Assembly (NCBI GenBank): GCA_013178375.1
Contig: JABLXQ010000008.1
Location: forward strand, 62,001 to 126,000
Direction: 5' to 3'
Length of the DNA: 64,000 nucleotides
From: Gammaproteobacteria bacterium
GTDB lineage: Bacteria > Pseudomonadota > Gammaproteobacteria > Pseudomonadales > Ketobacteraceae
Below, in pieces: positions 46,901-53,265 of this stretch (position 1 is its first letter; every line of letters begins with the position of its first letter). The position numbers and the translations under genes were made by a program. The notes beneath the pieces are model-generated. The model did not search any database. It was not told the origin of the DNA and was given only the letters and a program-made list of their open reading frames with translations.

Positions 46901-49366
46901 GATCTCCGGGTCAATACCGGAATTGAGCTGGTTTTTCAGTTTGTCCTTCAGCCGCTTGCGCAACTCGGCGGCGCGGGCATCGGAAACAAGGGTATTGGCA
47001 GCCGGGGTTGCCTTTTTGGGTTCGGGTTTGCTTTCAGCACCCGGATCAAACACAAACGCAGTAATGCCTTCGCTTAGTTTCTTGACCGTGACAGGTTTCG
47101 CAGGCCCGGCCTTGTCACCGGACGCGTCGGCCTTTTTCGATTTAGATTTGCCTGCGGCTGCTTTTGGCTCAGCCTTCTTGTCAGCGACATTGGCTGTCTG
47201 CTTCGCCTCAAAGTCGTCAGCAGGTTGAACTATCAAGGATTCCTTAACAGTTCGTTCGTGAATTTCAAACCGTGATTTGCCAACCGGCACCACTTCATGG
47301 GTGGTGCCCAGTTTGTTTTTTGCAATGTACACGTCAGCTTTGTCGCGGGTTCCAAACCATTTGGCGGCCTGGCTCGTCTTTGGTGCTGGCTCAACCATTT
47401 CGGTGGCGTCACCCAAAAGGTCATCCTCCACCACCGGAGCCTTTCCGGTCTCCAGCTGATAAATCTGCGCAGACAATTTCTTGCGCGACTGAACCATATT
47501 TGGTGTCCAGCCAGACAAAAGCGCCTGCTTCTTCAGCGCCTCCAACTGGCCACGCAGCTGCCCCGCATCAACGGCCGGGGACGGCTTAACATACTGCAAC
47601 GGCTTGGTAGTATCCCCACCCTTCAGCCACTCCTTGAACTGGCCCATGGACATTTCGGTGATTGCACCGCGTCCCGTCCACCCCTCGGAATAATTCGCGT
47701 GATACCCGGCATCGGCATCTTCCCGCGAATCAAAGCCCAGCATCACCTTGTGCTCGTCGAACTTGCCATCCTGGTTAATCTGGTCGACCACGAACACTTT
47801 CTGGCTTTCGGGATTACCACCCACGAACACATCCACCTGGTCGCCATCGGCGCCAGTGGTGCGCTTCACATAGCCGTAGTGGCTCGCCATTTCGCTTTCC
47901 CAGGCCGTGCCATCAGGCGCAGTCCCCGAGCGTTTCGAGCCCGCTGGATTCTCAATGGCGATATCCAGCCCCTGTAACTTAATGTGCCCCTTTTTGTAGT
48001 TACCCGCTTCTTTCTGGGCATCGCTGGGTTCGGGCAATTCATTCAGAGGGGAAGTGGCAGCCTCGTGCGCTACCTCATCAATGGCCGATACCACCGGGGC
48101 CACTGGAGCCTCAACCGGCGCCGGCAAGAGATTGGATTGCGGCGGTGCCACGGGCGCGCCAGCAGCCTGGGGAGCGTCAGACACCAAATTGCCCGGCACA
48201 ACCTGCTCATAGAAACCCCGCCCGCCGGGATTACGGGCCCTTTCCGAAAGCTGTGCAGTTTTAACTTCGCGCTCAAGGTTGCTCTTAGGTAGATCCAGGT
48301 TTTGATATTCAACGCCGTCAATCAGCTCACCGCCCGGCGTGCCGTACAGGGTTTCATCCTTGATGTGCGGCAAACCCGGCCGCACCGCATCAGTCAATGT
48401 GGGGATGTCATCGTTCAACGCCTCGTCCAGGCTCATGCCGCCCGGCTTATTGACCGGGATCGGCGTTTTCACCTTGTTGATTGCCAGCTCCGCAGAACCG
48501 GTTGCTGCTCGCACCGACCCACCAAAGCCAGATCCAGCAACAGCCCCCGCCAAACCACGGTCCAGCCCGGTTGCCGGGTCAAACCCGCGCTCCGTACCAA
48601 CCGACTCACCGGCATATTCGATGTTTTCCTGCAGGAATTCAGTGCCACCTTCTTTGGCAGCGGCTGTGCCCACCGCCGCGCCCAGGCCGCCAACGGTGCT
48701 GACACCGCCAACTTTGGTAACACCCTTGGCACCGACGCGCTCCAGGAGTGCCGACGCAACAGCAGCCGGCGCCGCCGCTGCCAGATCTGCACCAGAAACC
48801 TGGCCATTCTCAACAGTTCGGCCATCGTTCTCGGTGCGGGCTTCTGCAATTTCCTGTGTCCGGCTACCGATGTATGCGGGCAGGCCATGGGGCATCAACA
48901 CCGCCGCCATGTCGGGTACAGACTGAACGCCTTGCTCCGCAACAAAGCCAGCCAGATTGCCGGGGCTTGGATTGGCTTTCAGGTTTTCCCAGGTGTAACG
49001 CGGCTCGTAGCCAAGCTTCACGTCACCAACCAACTCGCCCGATCGGTTCAAACCGAGATCAGTTTCCGCTGGGTCACGGCGCATCGTGAATTCCAAGCCG
49101 TCCGGGCCCTCAACGATGGCAGGGTTAATCCCCGTCAGGTCGGTCAGGTACTGCTCACCACCTTCAATGGTGTTTCCCAGAGCCTGCATCAGGTTTCCGC
49201 CCAGCGTCAGCGCACGCTCCCCGGTACCGCGCAGGGTGTTGTTCCAGAAGCCGCGATCGGCAGCAGAGGCCCCATCGACAACCGCGTCATCCATACCAAA
49301 ATCAAACGAGCCACCAGCCGCCGCGCCCGATACCACCTCATCATCCAAGCCGAACGACTCGCTCAT
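37928..49366 (-). CDS. Giant phage polyvalent protein (methylase-helicase-zincin-LPD38)
   Basis: A 3812-residue protein of the phage/plasmid polyvalent-protein type (DarB-like antirestriction group). Regions in order: an N-terminal Gly/Ala-rich part (1-300); an inorganic-pyrophosphatase-like domain (about 450-600, MASHYGYVKRTTGADGDQVD); charged linkers; an N6-adenine methylase with EPGMGIG near 1142 and NPPF near 1205; an SNF2-type helicase with GAGKT near 1824, DEGH near 1982 and QREGRIIRQGN near 2330; a zincin-like HExxxH (LAHETRAHWG) near 2729; and an LPD38-like C-terminal region (about 3300-3812). Such proteins are thought to be injected with DNA to protect and remodel it. The start overlaps the upstream stop by one base. 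Confidence 0.88.
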   Translation of the reverse strand: MSESFGLDDEVVSGAAAGGSFDFGMDDAVVDGASAADRGFWNNTLRGTGERALTLGGNLMQALGNTIEGGEQYLTDLTGINPAIVEGPDGLEFTMRRDPAETDLGLNRSGELVGDVKLGYEPRYTWENLKANPSPGNLAGFVAEQGVQSVPDMAAVLMPHGLPAYIGSRTQEIAEARTENDGRTVENGQVSGADLAAAAPAAVASALLERVGAKGVTKVGGVSTVGGLGAAVGTAAAKEGGTEFLQENIEYAGESVGTERGFDPATGLDRGLAGAVAGSGFGGSVRAATGSAELAINKVKTPIPVNKPGGMSLDEALNDDIPTLTDAVRPGLPHIKDETLYGTPGGELIDGVEYQNLDLPKSNLEREVKTAQLSERARNPGGRGFYEQVVPGNLVSDAPQAAGAPVAPPQSNLLPAPVEAPVAPVVSAIDEVAHEAATSPLNELPEPSDAQKEAGNYKKGHIKLQGLDIAIENPAGSKRSGTAPDGTAWESEMASHYGYVKRTTGADGDQVDVFVGGNPESQKVFVVDQINQDGKFDEHKVMLGFDSREDADAGYHANYSEGWTGRGAITEMSMGQFKEWLKGGDTTKPLQYVKPSPAVDAGQLRGQLEALKKQALLSGWTPNMVQSRKKLSAQIYQLETGKAPVVEDDLLGDATEMVEPAPKTSQAAKWFGTRDKADVYIAKNKLGTTHEVVPVGKSRFEIHERTVKESLIVQPADDFEAKQTANVADKKAEPKAAAGKSKSKKADASGDKAGPAKPVTVKKLSEGITAFVFDPGAESKPEPKKATPAANTLVSDARAAELRKRLKDKLKNQLNSGIDPEIMAIGAELAVYHIERGARTFAAFAQNMAGDLGTTVQKLKPYLRSWYNGARDMMEDMGGDVTGMENPDAVRAQLATIDHWREPAQNDTSTTEDVQPGDDNGSEQADTADSGTGAEGPQPEQAPVDDGNREPEPVSGQPDGRVRGKRGGRTASRAEPDPAAESATTGADTGTERPVSGDRARRAGAGDRADRRNYRIQKGELKRTGSWKATAEQNVRIVELVKQINSEGRQATAEEKALLTKFTGWGASEIANGVFPNQHGQFKDGWRELGERLKAALTTEEYDQAKRTTQYAHYTSEPIIRSVYGALDRMGFAGGTILEPGMGIGLFNGLMPDAMAANSNYTGVEYDSITGNIAKLLYPESNIVVGDFTATKLPRDFFDAAIGNPPFGQIKIQSDPEYKKQGFLLHDYFFAKTIDRVKPGGLLVFVTSKGTMDKASDRARKYMAERADLVGAVRLPQTAFKDNAGTEVVTDVIFLRKRLSDQSPAGEAWAGLAEVKTAQGPAMINEYFAAHPEMVLGRHAKTGSMYRADEYTVEPIEGDIEELFARAVLNLPEAIYRPARGSKAEAAAVQKRDYDPKVKKEGGVYIADDGSLMQVDSGQGVPLVTRSGSSGKDLALKPREIEWLKGYVGVRDALKQAQYDQLNDGKWEKSLKALNKAYDDFVRAHGPILAHSVTERENEDGSVTVTRRFKNDSLLRIDAEGALAYALESINTDGTISKGPVLNGRTLNKPASRTITSTQDAMFVSLNDVGRFDLAHIAKLAGKSEADVIADLGNEVYEDPSSGWTTADEYLSGNVVRKLKEAESAARLNKQYARNVEALKNVQPRALAPQDITVQLGTAWVPATDVANFAAEAMGSAFKVAYSPVTGQWSVAGQSNGVSEWGTRDKSASDILEGVLNNRQLKVTYRDSEGKTHTDPEGTEKVNDIAKKLRAEFKRWIWSDTTRADRLAKFYNENFNNIAPRQFDGSHLTLPGVSSRFVVRPHQKRGVWRTIQIGDTYYAHAVGAGKTFTMIAAGMEERRLGLVNKPMYVVPNHMLAQFSKEFLELYPAANIMVADEQNFHTHNRRKFVAQAALNDPDAIVITHSAFARIGMSPEFSETFLKARIAEWQEAMEETDGNDRVTRKQIERRIEQLENRLKAILDGDKKDKVLAFEELGVDRLYVDEGHEYRKLDFPTNRGSIKGIDPSGSQKAMDLFMKVQYLRVKKPTRALVMASGTPVTNTMGELFTVQRYFQPAQLEEDGDASFDAWASHYGEVVDGLEQNAAGGYESVSRFAKFVNVPELMSRVRSFMDILTSAQLGDLVQRPDVEGGGRQVVVTPVPDGYKAYQKQLEDRIKAIRQRKGPPKPGQDIILSVIADGRFSAIDMRFVDSDLPSDPNSKLNRMLDDMIKVYHDTAENEYVTDGKVDPVTGGSLMLFTDIGLGEQSAASRGFDMKGWIEKRLIEGGVKPAHIAFMRDHKAHSKKERLFDDLRQGRKRILIGGKDMETGVNAQKRLAFLAHLDAPWFPASVEQREGRIIRQGNQNKQVAIKAYATKGSYDSTMWGMNARKARFIEQAMSGDSSMRSMDDVSEASAFEMAAALASGDERYLKLAGLKGDVERLGRLYSAHHRDQKNLRSSKHDSEAVIKRNTEIVAQLKAAIAKRTSIKAGEFAGVVGGEFFDSRDDFSNALASSFKQLAEAYTADERVLGKIGGFEIKYHGVELRGGNFVAEVSLDIPGDHDPLMTFPIDPAMSVSGLATRAANQVNGLDREISKREGFIAEHREKVEKINRRLGASFPEAAELTEKSEELAALEAELAAESKTQEGGELTEADRVPQAGGEDEAISFQSGGGDTGTPKATVERWIAPVVAAWGDLAPKVRVLQSMSEAPAKVLEAAGNVLESGEFKAVQLGNTVYLVADAMENRVAALKSLAHETRAHWGMQIKTDSEYQAAIERINWASRNNKYLRGLRDEVLSELKPAEQVDARVAEEVLARVAEDMETGKPVSEFVQRLVTRFFNAVRNALRRIGFAVPWSTTELKALVLDHDLLLRSSEQRKPPKEQGIDTPFFKPDGSTREAPEEIGKRFDEVLQKGADTALGRAKDWLASASVVDAGKRGALMALTLRQLADIGRRIMPQIGQYDNVVKRIQTERNVMAERAATIAEDWQKWGGKNRKVADKLHVLMHNATIEQVDPSEPFVSMREHLEARVEVIMDQLRTLSGEAMGSGSKLKRGDDGGRGAQMKRQLFDEMKSLRAQIKAEPDRRKAHARLKPQWDALTPQAKDMYVRVRDEYKARHEVFKRIMVARIMRAEMTEQARKEMLARLRYEFESQELTGPYFPLTRFGRYWLESADENGERVFLTFESEAEQARTAKNLEKNGFPVSIGHMLDNNREVSGASLGFINDLVRLVEDSDIVDTKAAGIMDDIYQLYLQNLPDRSMRKNFIHRQGVKGYTQNAIRAYAENMMKGAYQLSRLSHVDDLTELMDSMKKEAKLGDNQKARLYNEMVARHEWVMNPQHSPWAQSLTSLGFVYMLGASPAAAAINMAQVPIVALPVLGSKFGFAQAGKAITKAATQFSWVTGRVNPKRMSEGEQLAMQEWIDIGVVDQTRSHDLAGLAEGGGYKYSAGKEKAMRAISFLFHRAEQFNREVTALAAYRMGIEKGMPHGQAVKVAADLTWDAHFDYSNANRARFMQKDWQKVAFQFKNYSQHMTYYLARNLYQITKGATPKERREAFKQLGGTLGMTALAGGTSALPVLWAVYAALNAAIDDDDEPFDAETEFKVWLADMIGKDAASYVLHGAGGAGLSGRISLDGLWIRDPNRDLEGEDAWASYAKQAAGPVVGGIFVNGFKASTDFSNGEFWAGTEKIMPKVIKDGMKAIRFNSEGVTNSAGVEIVSREDLQLTGVLLQGMGLADSGAMEQYAENASIKTYETRIKTRRSQLMTRYYMAVNDGDAEELNEVMREVHRFNEKNWSARISPATLRRSMKARRRSARESENGIRLSRGLRYLREDIDYAE

Positions 49367-50805
49367 TATTTTTTCACCTTGATAGTGCCATCTGGGTGCA
49401 GATATTGGGTGCCGCTTGGAAGGGCGTCATATTCAGCTTTGGAAGAAACGCTACGGGGTGCGCCGGCGGACCCCGCACCCAATTTCTCAGGCGCCTTCGG
49501 TATCGGCTGCGCTGCAGGACCACGATCAACTTTGCCGGTCATGTTGCTGGCCCTGCCCGCTTCGGGTGCGGTGCGATTCGCCGCCGGCGGCAACAGCGTT
49601 TGATCAAACTGGCGCCCAGTGTCGCGAGCAAAGTTCTCGGCTGCCTTCTGCAGCACCTCGCTCTCACCAGGTCCGCCACCACGCAGAAAGTTGGGGCCAA
49701 CCGGATCAAGCTCTTCCCTCGCACTGTCCATGTACTTCATCTGGTCAGCCGTCTGTGTTTGGCGATCATGCTGGCGCAGGAGGTTGGATTGCTGCGGCGT
49801 GGCAACGTCATAACCCTGGGCAATCTGCGCACCCACAATTTCTGGCGGCATCATCGTTGCCCGTTGCGCTTCTGGCGCCTCAAAGTACAGCTGGCTGTAA
49901 ACGGCAGTTTCATCCGCTGCAGCTTGGCGCCGGTCGTTCAGGCTGCGCGACTGCTCTACCGCCAGTTGATTCTGGCCTTGGTAAAACGCCTTTTGCTGAT
50001 CCAACAGCGCACGCTCTTCAAACGACAAGCCAGCACCTTGCCGGCGCGTCGCCTGCTGCCGCAGTCCGGACGCCCCATACAGCGCCACCTTCATGCGCTG
50101 CTTTTGTTCGGGTGACAGCGTACCGTGCAGAATCTTCTGCCCGGCCAGGTTATCCATAGCTTTGTCGAACGGCACGACTTTGACATAGGGGTCTTTGTCG
50201 GGATCGGAATCACGGTTCTCAGTGACAGGCGCAGTGTATTTCTGGCCGTCCTCGGTCGTAATTTCCAGATCCAGCATGAAGCCTTTGCCATCCGGTGACG
50301 GAACCGCACCCACGATGCGCTTGTCGGTAATGCGCTTGCCATCCTTGGTGGCGCCGGTGCCGGTCATCACCTGTTTGCGGTACAGGGCGTTCATGGCAGT
50401 CAGCCCTTCAGGCGAATTGGCTTTCACCTTGCCCTGCAAAATACCCTCGGCCACGTCGAAATTCTGGCTGAATCCATCCTCCAGAAAATCATCATTCAGG
50501 TCCAGATCCGGCCACGCTTTCATCAGCACCTCGTCAGGCACCTCCATGCCGCGCGCTTCATACTCGGCAATCATCCGGCCGGCTTCTTGCACCCTGGCAG
50601 CCTTTGACTTGCGGTCGTGATCACCCATCCGCGCGTCAAATAACTTGCCCTCACGCTCATCCTGCGTGCGCGCCATTTCCATCCGTTCGTCAGCGGTTTC
50701 CATGTTGAACTGGTGCGACTCTTCAGCGCGCCGATTCTGGTCGATGCCATTTTTGATACCGACGATGCCGCCGGCAGTCTGAATTGCGCGCTGAATGTCG
50801 ATCAT
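49366..50805 (-). CDS. Phage internal virion/ejection-like protein
   Basis: A 479-residue hydrophilic protein with long charged helices (residues about 20-120 and 240-330, many Gln/Arg) and a Pro/Gly-rich tail. The last ~30 residues (KAEYDALPSGTQYLHPDGTIKVKK) form a motif I know from phage structural and ejection proteins. No enzymatic motif is seen. It sits directly upstream of the polyvalent gene, with a TAATG overlap, and downstream of three small virion-like genes, suggesting it is packaged with them. Confidence 0.65.
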   Translation of the reverse strand: MIDIQRAIQTAGGIVGIKNGIDQNRRAEESHQFNMETADERMEMARTQDEREGKLFDARMGDHDRKSKAARVQEAGRMIAEYEARGMEVPDEVLMKAWPDLDLNDDFLEDGFSQNFDVAEGILQGKVKANSPEGLTAMNALYRKQVMTGTGATKDGKRITDKRIVGAVPSPDGKGFMLDLEITTEDGQKYTAPVTENRDSDPDKDPYVKVVPFDKAMDNLAGQKILHGTLSPEQKQRMKVALYGASGLRQQATRRQGAGLSFEERALLDQQKAFYQGQNQLAVEQSRSLNDRRQAAADETAVYSQLYFEAPEAQRATMMPPEIVGAQIAQGYDVATPQQSNLLRQHDRQTQTADQMKYMDSAREELDPVGPNFLRGGGPGESEVLQKAAENFARDTGRQFDQTLLPPAANRTAPEAGRASNMTGKVDRGPAAQPIPKAPEKLGAGSAGAPRSVSSKAEYDALPSGTQYLHPDGTIKVKK

Positions 50806-51066
50806 TTAGAAAAGCTCCGATGCAAGTAAGCCGATGGCTGCGCCCGCAGCGATACCGGCAGGGCCGCCAGCAGCGCCGGCCATCATGTAGCCGGCTATGC
50901 CACCAGCCATCAGGCCCGACATCCGGTTTTGCTGCTTTGCCTGTTTGTAGGTGGATTCCTGCTGTTCGTTGAACTGTTCACGGCCTTCCTGCTGCTGGGC
51001 CACCTGCTGCAGGTTCTGTATCGCCTCTTGCTGGTAGGACTTGCCCATGGAAATGAGGTTGGACAC
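50806..51066 (-). CDS. Small Gly-rich phage protein, membrane-active candidate
   Basis: An 86-residue protein with a Gln-rich helical N-terminal half (to about residue 48) and a Gly/Ala-rich hydrophobic C-terminal half (GGIAGYMMAGAAGGPAGIAAGAAIGLLASELF) that could cross a membrane. Start is GTG at 51066, with AAGGGG 7 nt upstream. It is abutted by genes on both sides. A role in forming the DNA-ejection conduit is a guess from composition and neighbours. Confidence 0.65.
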   Translation of the reverse strand: MSNLISMGKSYQQEAIQNLQQVAQQQEGREQFNEQQESTYKQAKQQNRMSGLMAGGIAGYMMAGAAGGPAGIAAGAAIGLLASELF

Positions 51067-51069
51067 AGA

Positions 51070-51564
51070 TCACCCCTTGCTGGTTTGTTGGTTCATCAGG
51101 TTGCCAGCACTGCCGGCGATCAGCGCCATATCACGATTGGCTTTGGCGTCACGGGTAAGATTGCGCACGCTGCCCAGCGCCTTGTCCTTGCTGAATGCAA
51201 TTTGCCGGTCAAAGCTCTGCTGCTGGTCCGGGCTCAGCTGCGTGTTGTAGGCCGCCATCTTGTTCTGTGCATCGGCCTGCAGGTTGGAATAGGTTTTGTT
51301 TACCTGATCTTCGCCGCGCGCGATCTCGGCATTCAAAACATCTGCGTTACCGATTTCGCCCATGGCCTTTTCGATGGACGGCAAATAGGTGGCCTTGTAA
51401 TGATTCCACTGCGCGCGGGAAATCCGGCCCAGCAGATCGGTACCGCCGTTATCGCCCTTGAACGCGCTGCCCACATCAACCGTAAACAAACCACCGCCGG
51501 CCGGCTGTTGTGGCGTCAGGTTGTTGTCTTTGAACATATCCCGAACATTTGACATAAAACCCAT
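51070..51564 (-). CDS. Phage virion-associated hypothetical protein
   Basis: A 164-residue soluble protein with predicted helical segments (about 60-150, rich in Ala, Asn, Gln) and no recognised domain. ATG 51564 follows GAGGTGAGCT. It ends 3 bp before the next gene's start. Its place in the ejection-protein block suggests an internal virion component; this is inference from context. Confidence 0.6.
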   Translation of the reverse strand: MGFMSNVRDMFKDNNLTPQQPAGGGLFTVDVGSAFKGDNGGTDLLGRISRAQWNHYKATYLPSIEKAMGEIGNADVLNAEIARGEDQVNKTYSNLQADAQNKMAAYNTQLSPDQQQSFDRQIAFSKDKALGSVRNLTRDAKANRDMALIAGSAGNLMNQQTSKG

Positions 51565-51572
51565 AGCTCACC

Positions 51573-52205
51573 TCACACGAGCGGTCGCATAGCTGGGACT
51601 TTTGCCGATCCTGGCGCGGGAATGAATCCACTGGTTCCCTCCAGATTCCCGCCCGGCATAGATGGCGTCATTCCCATCGACGCCGCGGCACCGACAGCCC
51701 CCAGCACATCACCTTTCATCTGGGCTTTTCGGTAAAAGTCATTCGAGCTTTGCACCGCATCCTGTTGGGCCTGCTGGAAATTCAGATTGGAATAATGCGC
51801 CTGCGTGCGCTGCTGGTCTGCGCGCTCTCCATTGCCGGCCGCGATGATCGCCTCAACGCCGGCTGCGTGCCGATCATCGGTCTGGAGCCCCGACCGCACC
51901 AGGTTCGCCGCTTTGGTGCCGCCCTTGGCCAATGCGCGAGTCCCGATCTGCACACCAAGATTTCCACCGCGCTGCCCGCCAGGGACCACCTGGGGCGCCT
52001 GGGCGTATGCCGCCTCGGTATCGGTCGCCGCTGCCCGCTCGGCCTTTCCATAGTCGGCGTCAGTCATCTGCACGTCTTTCACGAACTTGTCTTGATAGGG
52101 CGCCAGCTTTTGAACGTAATAGTTCCACTTCTCACCCATGACTGCAGATTGTTCGCGCTCACCGAACGATTGCTTTTGCGGCTTCGGTTTGTCGCCACCA
52201 CACAT
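51573..52205 (-). CDS. Phage virion-associated hypothetical protein
   Basis: A 210-residue protein beginning MCGGDKPKPQKQSFGEREQSAVMGEKWNYY, with a Lys/Gln-rich front, helical middle (about 35-160) and a Gly/Pro-rich end. The MCGG opening and Tyr-rich helix are common in podophage internal proteins, from memory. It begins 2 bp after the GNAT gene stop. No catalytic motif. Confidence 0.6.
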   Translation of the reverse strand: MCGGDKPKPQKQSFGEREQSAVMGEKWNYYVQKLAPYQDKFVKDVQMTDADYGKAERAAATDTEAAYAQAPQVVPGGQRGGNLGVQIGTRALAKGGTKAANLVRSGLQTDDRHAAGVEAIIAAGNGERADQQRTQAHYSNLNFQQAQQDAVQSSNDFYRKAQMKGDVLGAVGAAASMGMTPSMPGGNLEGTSGFIPAPGSAKVPAMRPLV

Positions 52206-52207
52206 AG

Positions 52208-52663
52208 TCAGCTACCTCGATAAACCCAAAGCGTGCCCATGGGCACAAATCCATTCCGGTCCAGCAGCAGGGAAACGGCATTGGCATTGATCTGGCTGCG
52301 AATGGCAGTGCCGGTGATCAGCGCGCCTTTTTCCTTGGCCCACTCCACGTAGGACTGCACCAGCAGATCGCCGGCCCCGGTGCCGCGACTGTCTGGGGTC
52401 ACGTAAAAGAAATCTTCGCCCGCCTCCCGAAACTGTCCCCAGGCCGACCGGCTGACATGCCCCATGAAAAACCCTGTCAGCTGCCCGTGCTGCTCGGTAA
52501 CGAACAGGCAACAGTTTTCGTTTTTCAGATAATCATCAAACGATGCCAACACAATGGAGGCATCAAACGGCGTGCTGCTGAATGCAGGATCTTCAGAATG
52601 GAATTGGTCGGCCAGCAAAATCAGGCTCGGTAAATCACTGCGCTTGGCGGGTCTGACCTGCAT
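52208..52663 (-). CDS. GNAT-family N-acetyltransferase
   Basis: A 151-residue Gcn5-type acetyltransferase. The acetyl-CoA-binding loop is RGTGAG at residues 93-98, preceded by the beta-4 strand FFYVTP and followed by the alpha-3 helix. The C-terminal SLLLDRNGFVPMGTLWVY segment is the usual family ending. The acceptor is unknown. ATG 52663 has AGGA 7 nt upstream and is preferred over an in-frame TTG at 52678. An acetyltransferase between tail and ejection genes is unusual but known in several phages. Confidence 0.85.
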   Translation of the reverse strand: MQVRPAKRSDLPSLILLADQFHSEDPAFSSTPFDASIVLASFDDYLKNENCCLFVTEQHGQLTGFFMGHVSRSAWGQFREAGEDFFYVTPDSRGTGAGDLLVQSYVEWAKEKGALITGTAIRSQINANAVSLLLDRNGFVPMGTLWVYRGS

Positions 52664-52713
52664 TGGGAATCCTCGCAAAATGGGGACACTCCAGCAGAGT
52701 CACATTTGTGGGG

Positions 52714-53265
52714 TCAATTCATTGGCCACTGGCTTTCATCCAGTTCCGCCCGCGTTACGGCCGGCAACTGGGCCACCAGCGTGCGGGCATGCGCGTGCAG
52801 TCGGTCGGAGCGTTTCGCACGCTCCCGGCGCAGATCCGCCAGCAGCGTGGTGAGTTCCGCTTTTGTCAGCAATCGCAACTGATTGGCAGCATCTTTCCAC
52901 CCAATCATGTTGCCGGATTTCGTATAGGCCAGGTGGTCCCACTGGTCAACCGCGTCCCGCATCCGCAGTTCAGAGGGCGCATCAAAGTCCCAAGCCACCG
53001 CATACACGGTAACGGGGCGCTGCTCCAGGGTGGCGCGGATTGAATTGATTTCCGACGATGAAATCTCAGGCTCCGGTTCGGGCGGCAAGGGCTCAATAGT
53101 GGGGTTGAAAGGGGCAGCAGAAACGTTCATGCGGCTTTTGTAAATATTCGCATCCGCTTCCTTGGCCCAGCACCCTTGCGGAATATCCTGCGCGTACAGC
53201 ATGTCGGCCTGTACACGCTGGCGAATCGCGCCGGTGTCCAATTCGTACACGAGAAATGTTTTCAT
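52714..53265 (-). CDS. Tail-associated protein with DUF4376-like C-terminus
   Basis: A 183-residue phage protein. The C-terminal half (about 100-178: DQWDHLAYTKSGNMIGWKDAANQLRLLTKAELTTLLADLRRER, then a His/Ala helix) fits the DUF4376 pattern of phage tail or tail-fibre assembly proteins. The N-terminal half (FLVYELDTGAIRQRV) resembles tail-fibre assembly openings. It overlaps the tail-tip gene by 4 bp, fitting a chaperone or accessory subunit. Confidence 0.7.
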   Translation of the reverse strand: MKTFLVYELDTGAIRQRVQADMLYAQDIPQGCWAKEADANIYKSRMNVSAAPFNPTIEPLPPEPEPEISSSEINSIRATLEQRPVTVYAVAWDFDAPSELRMRDAVDQWDHLAYTKSGNMIGWKDAANQLRLLTKAELTTLLADLRRERAKRSDRLHAHARTLVAQLPAVTRAELDESQWPMN

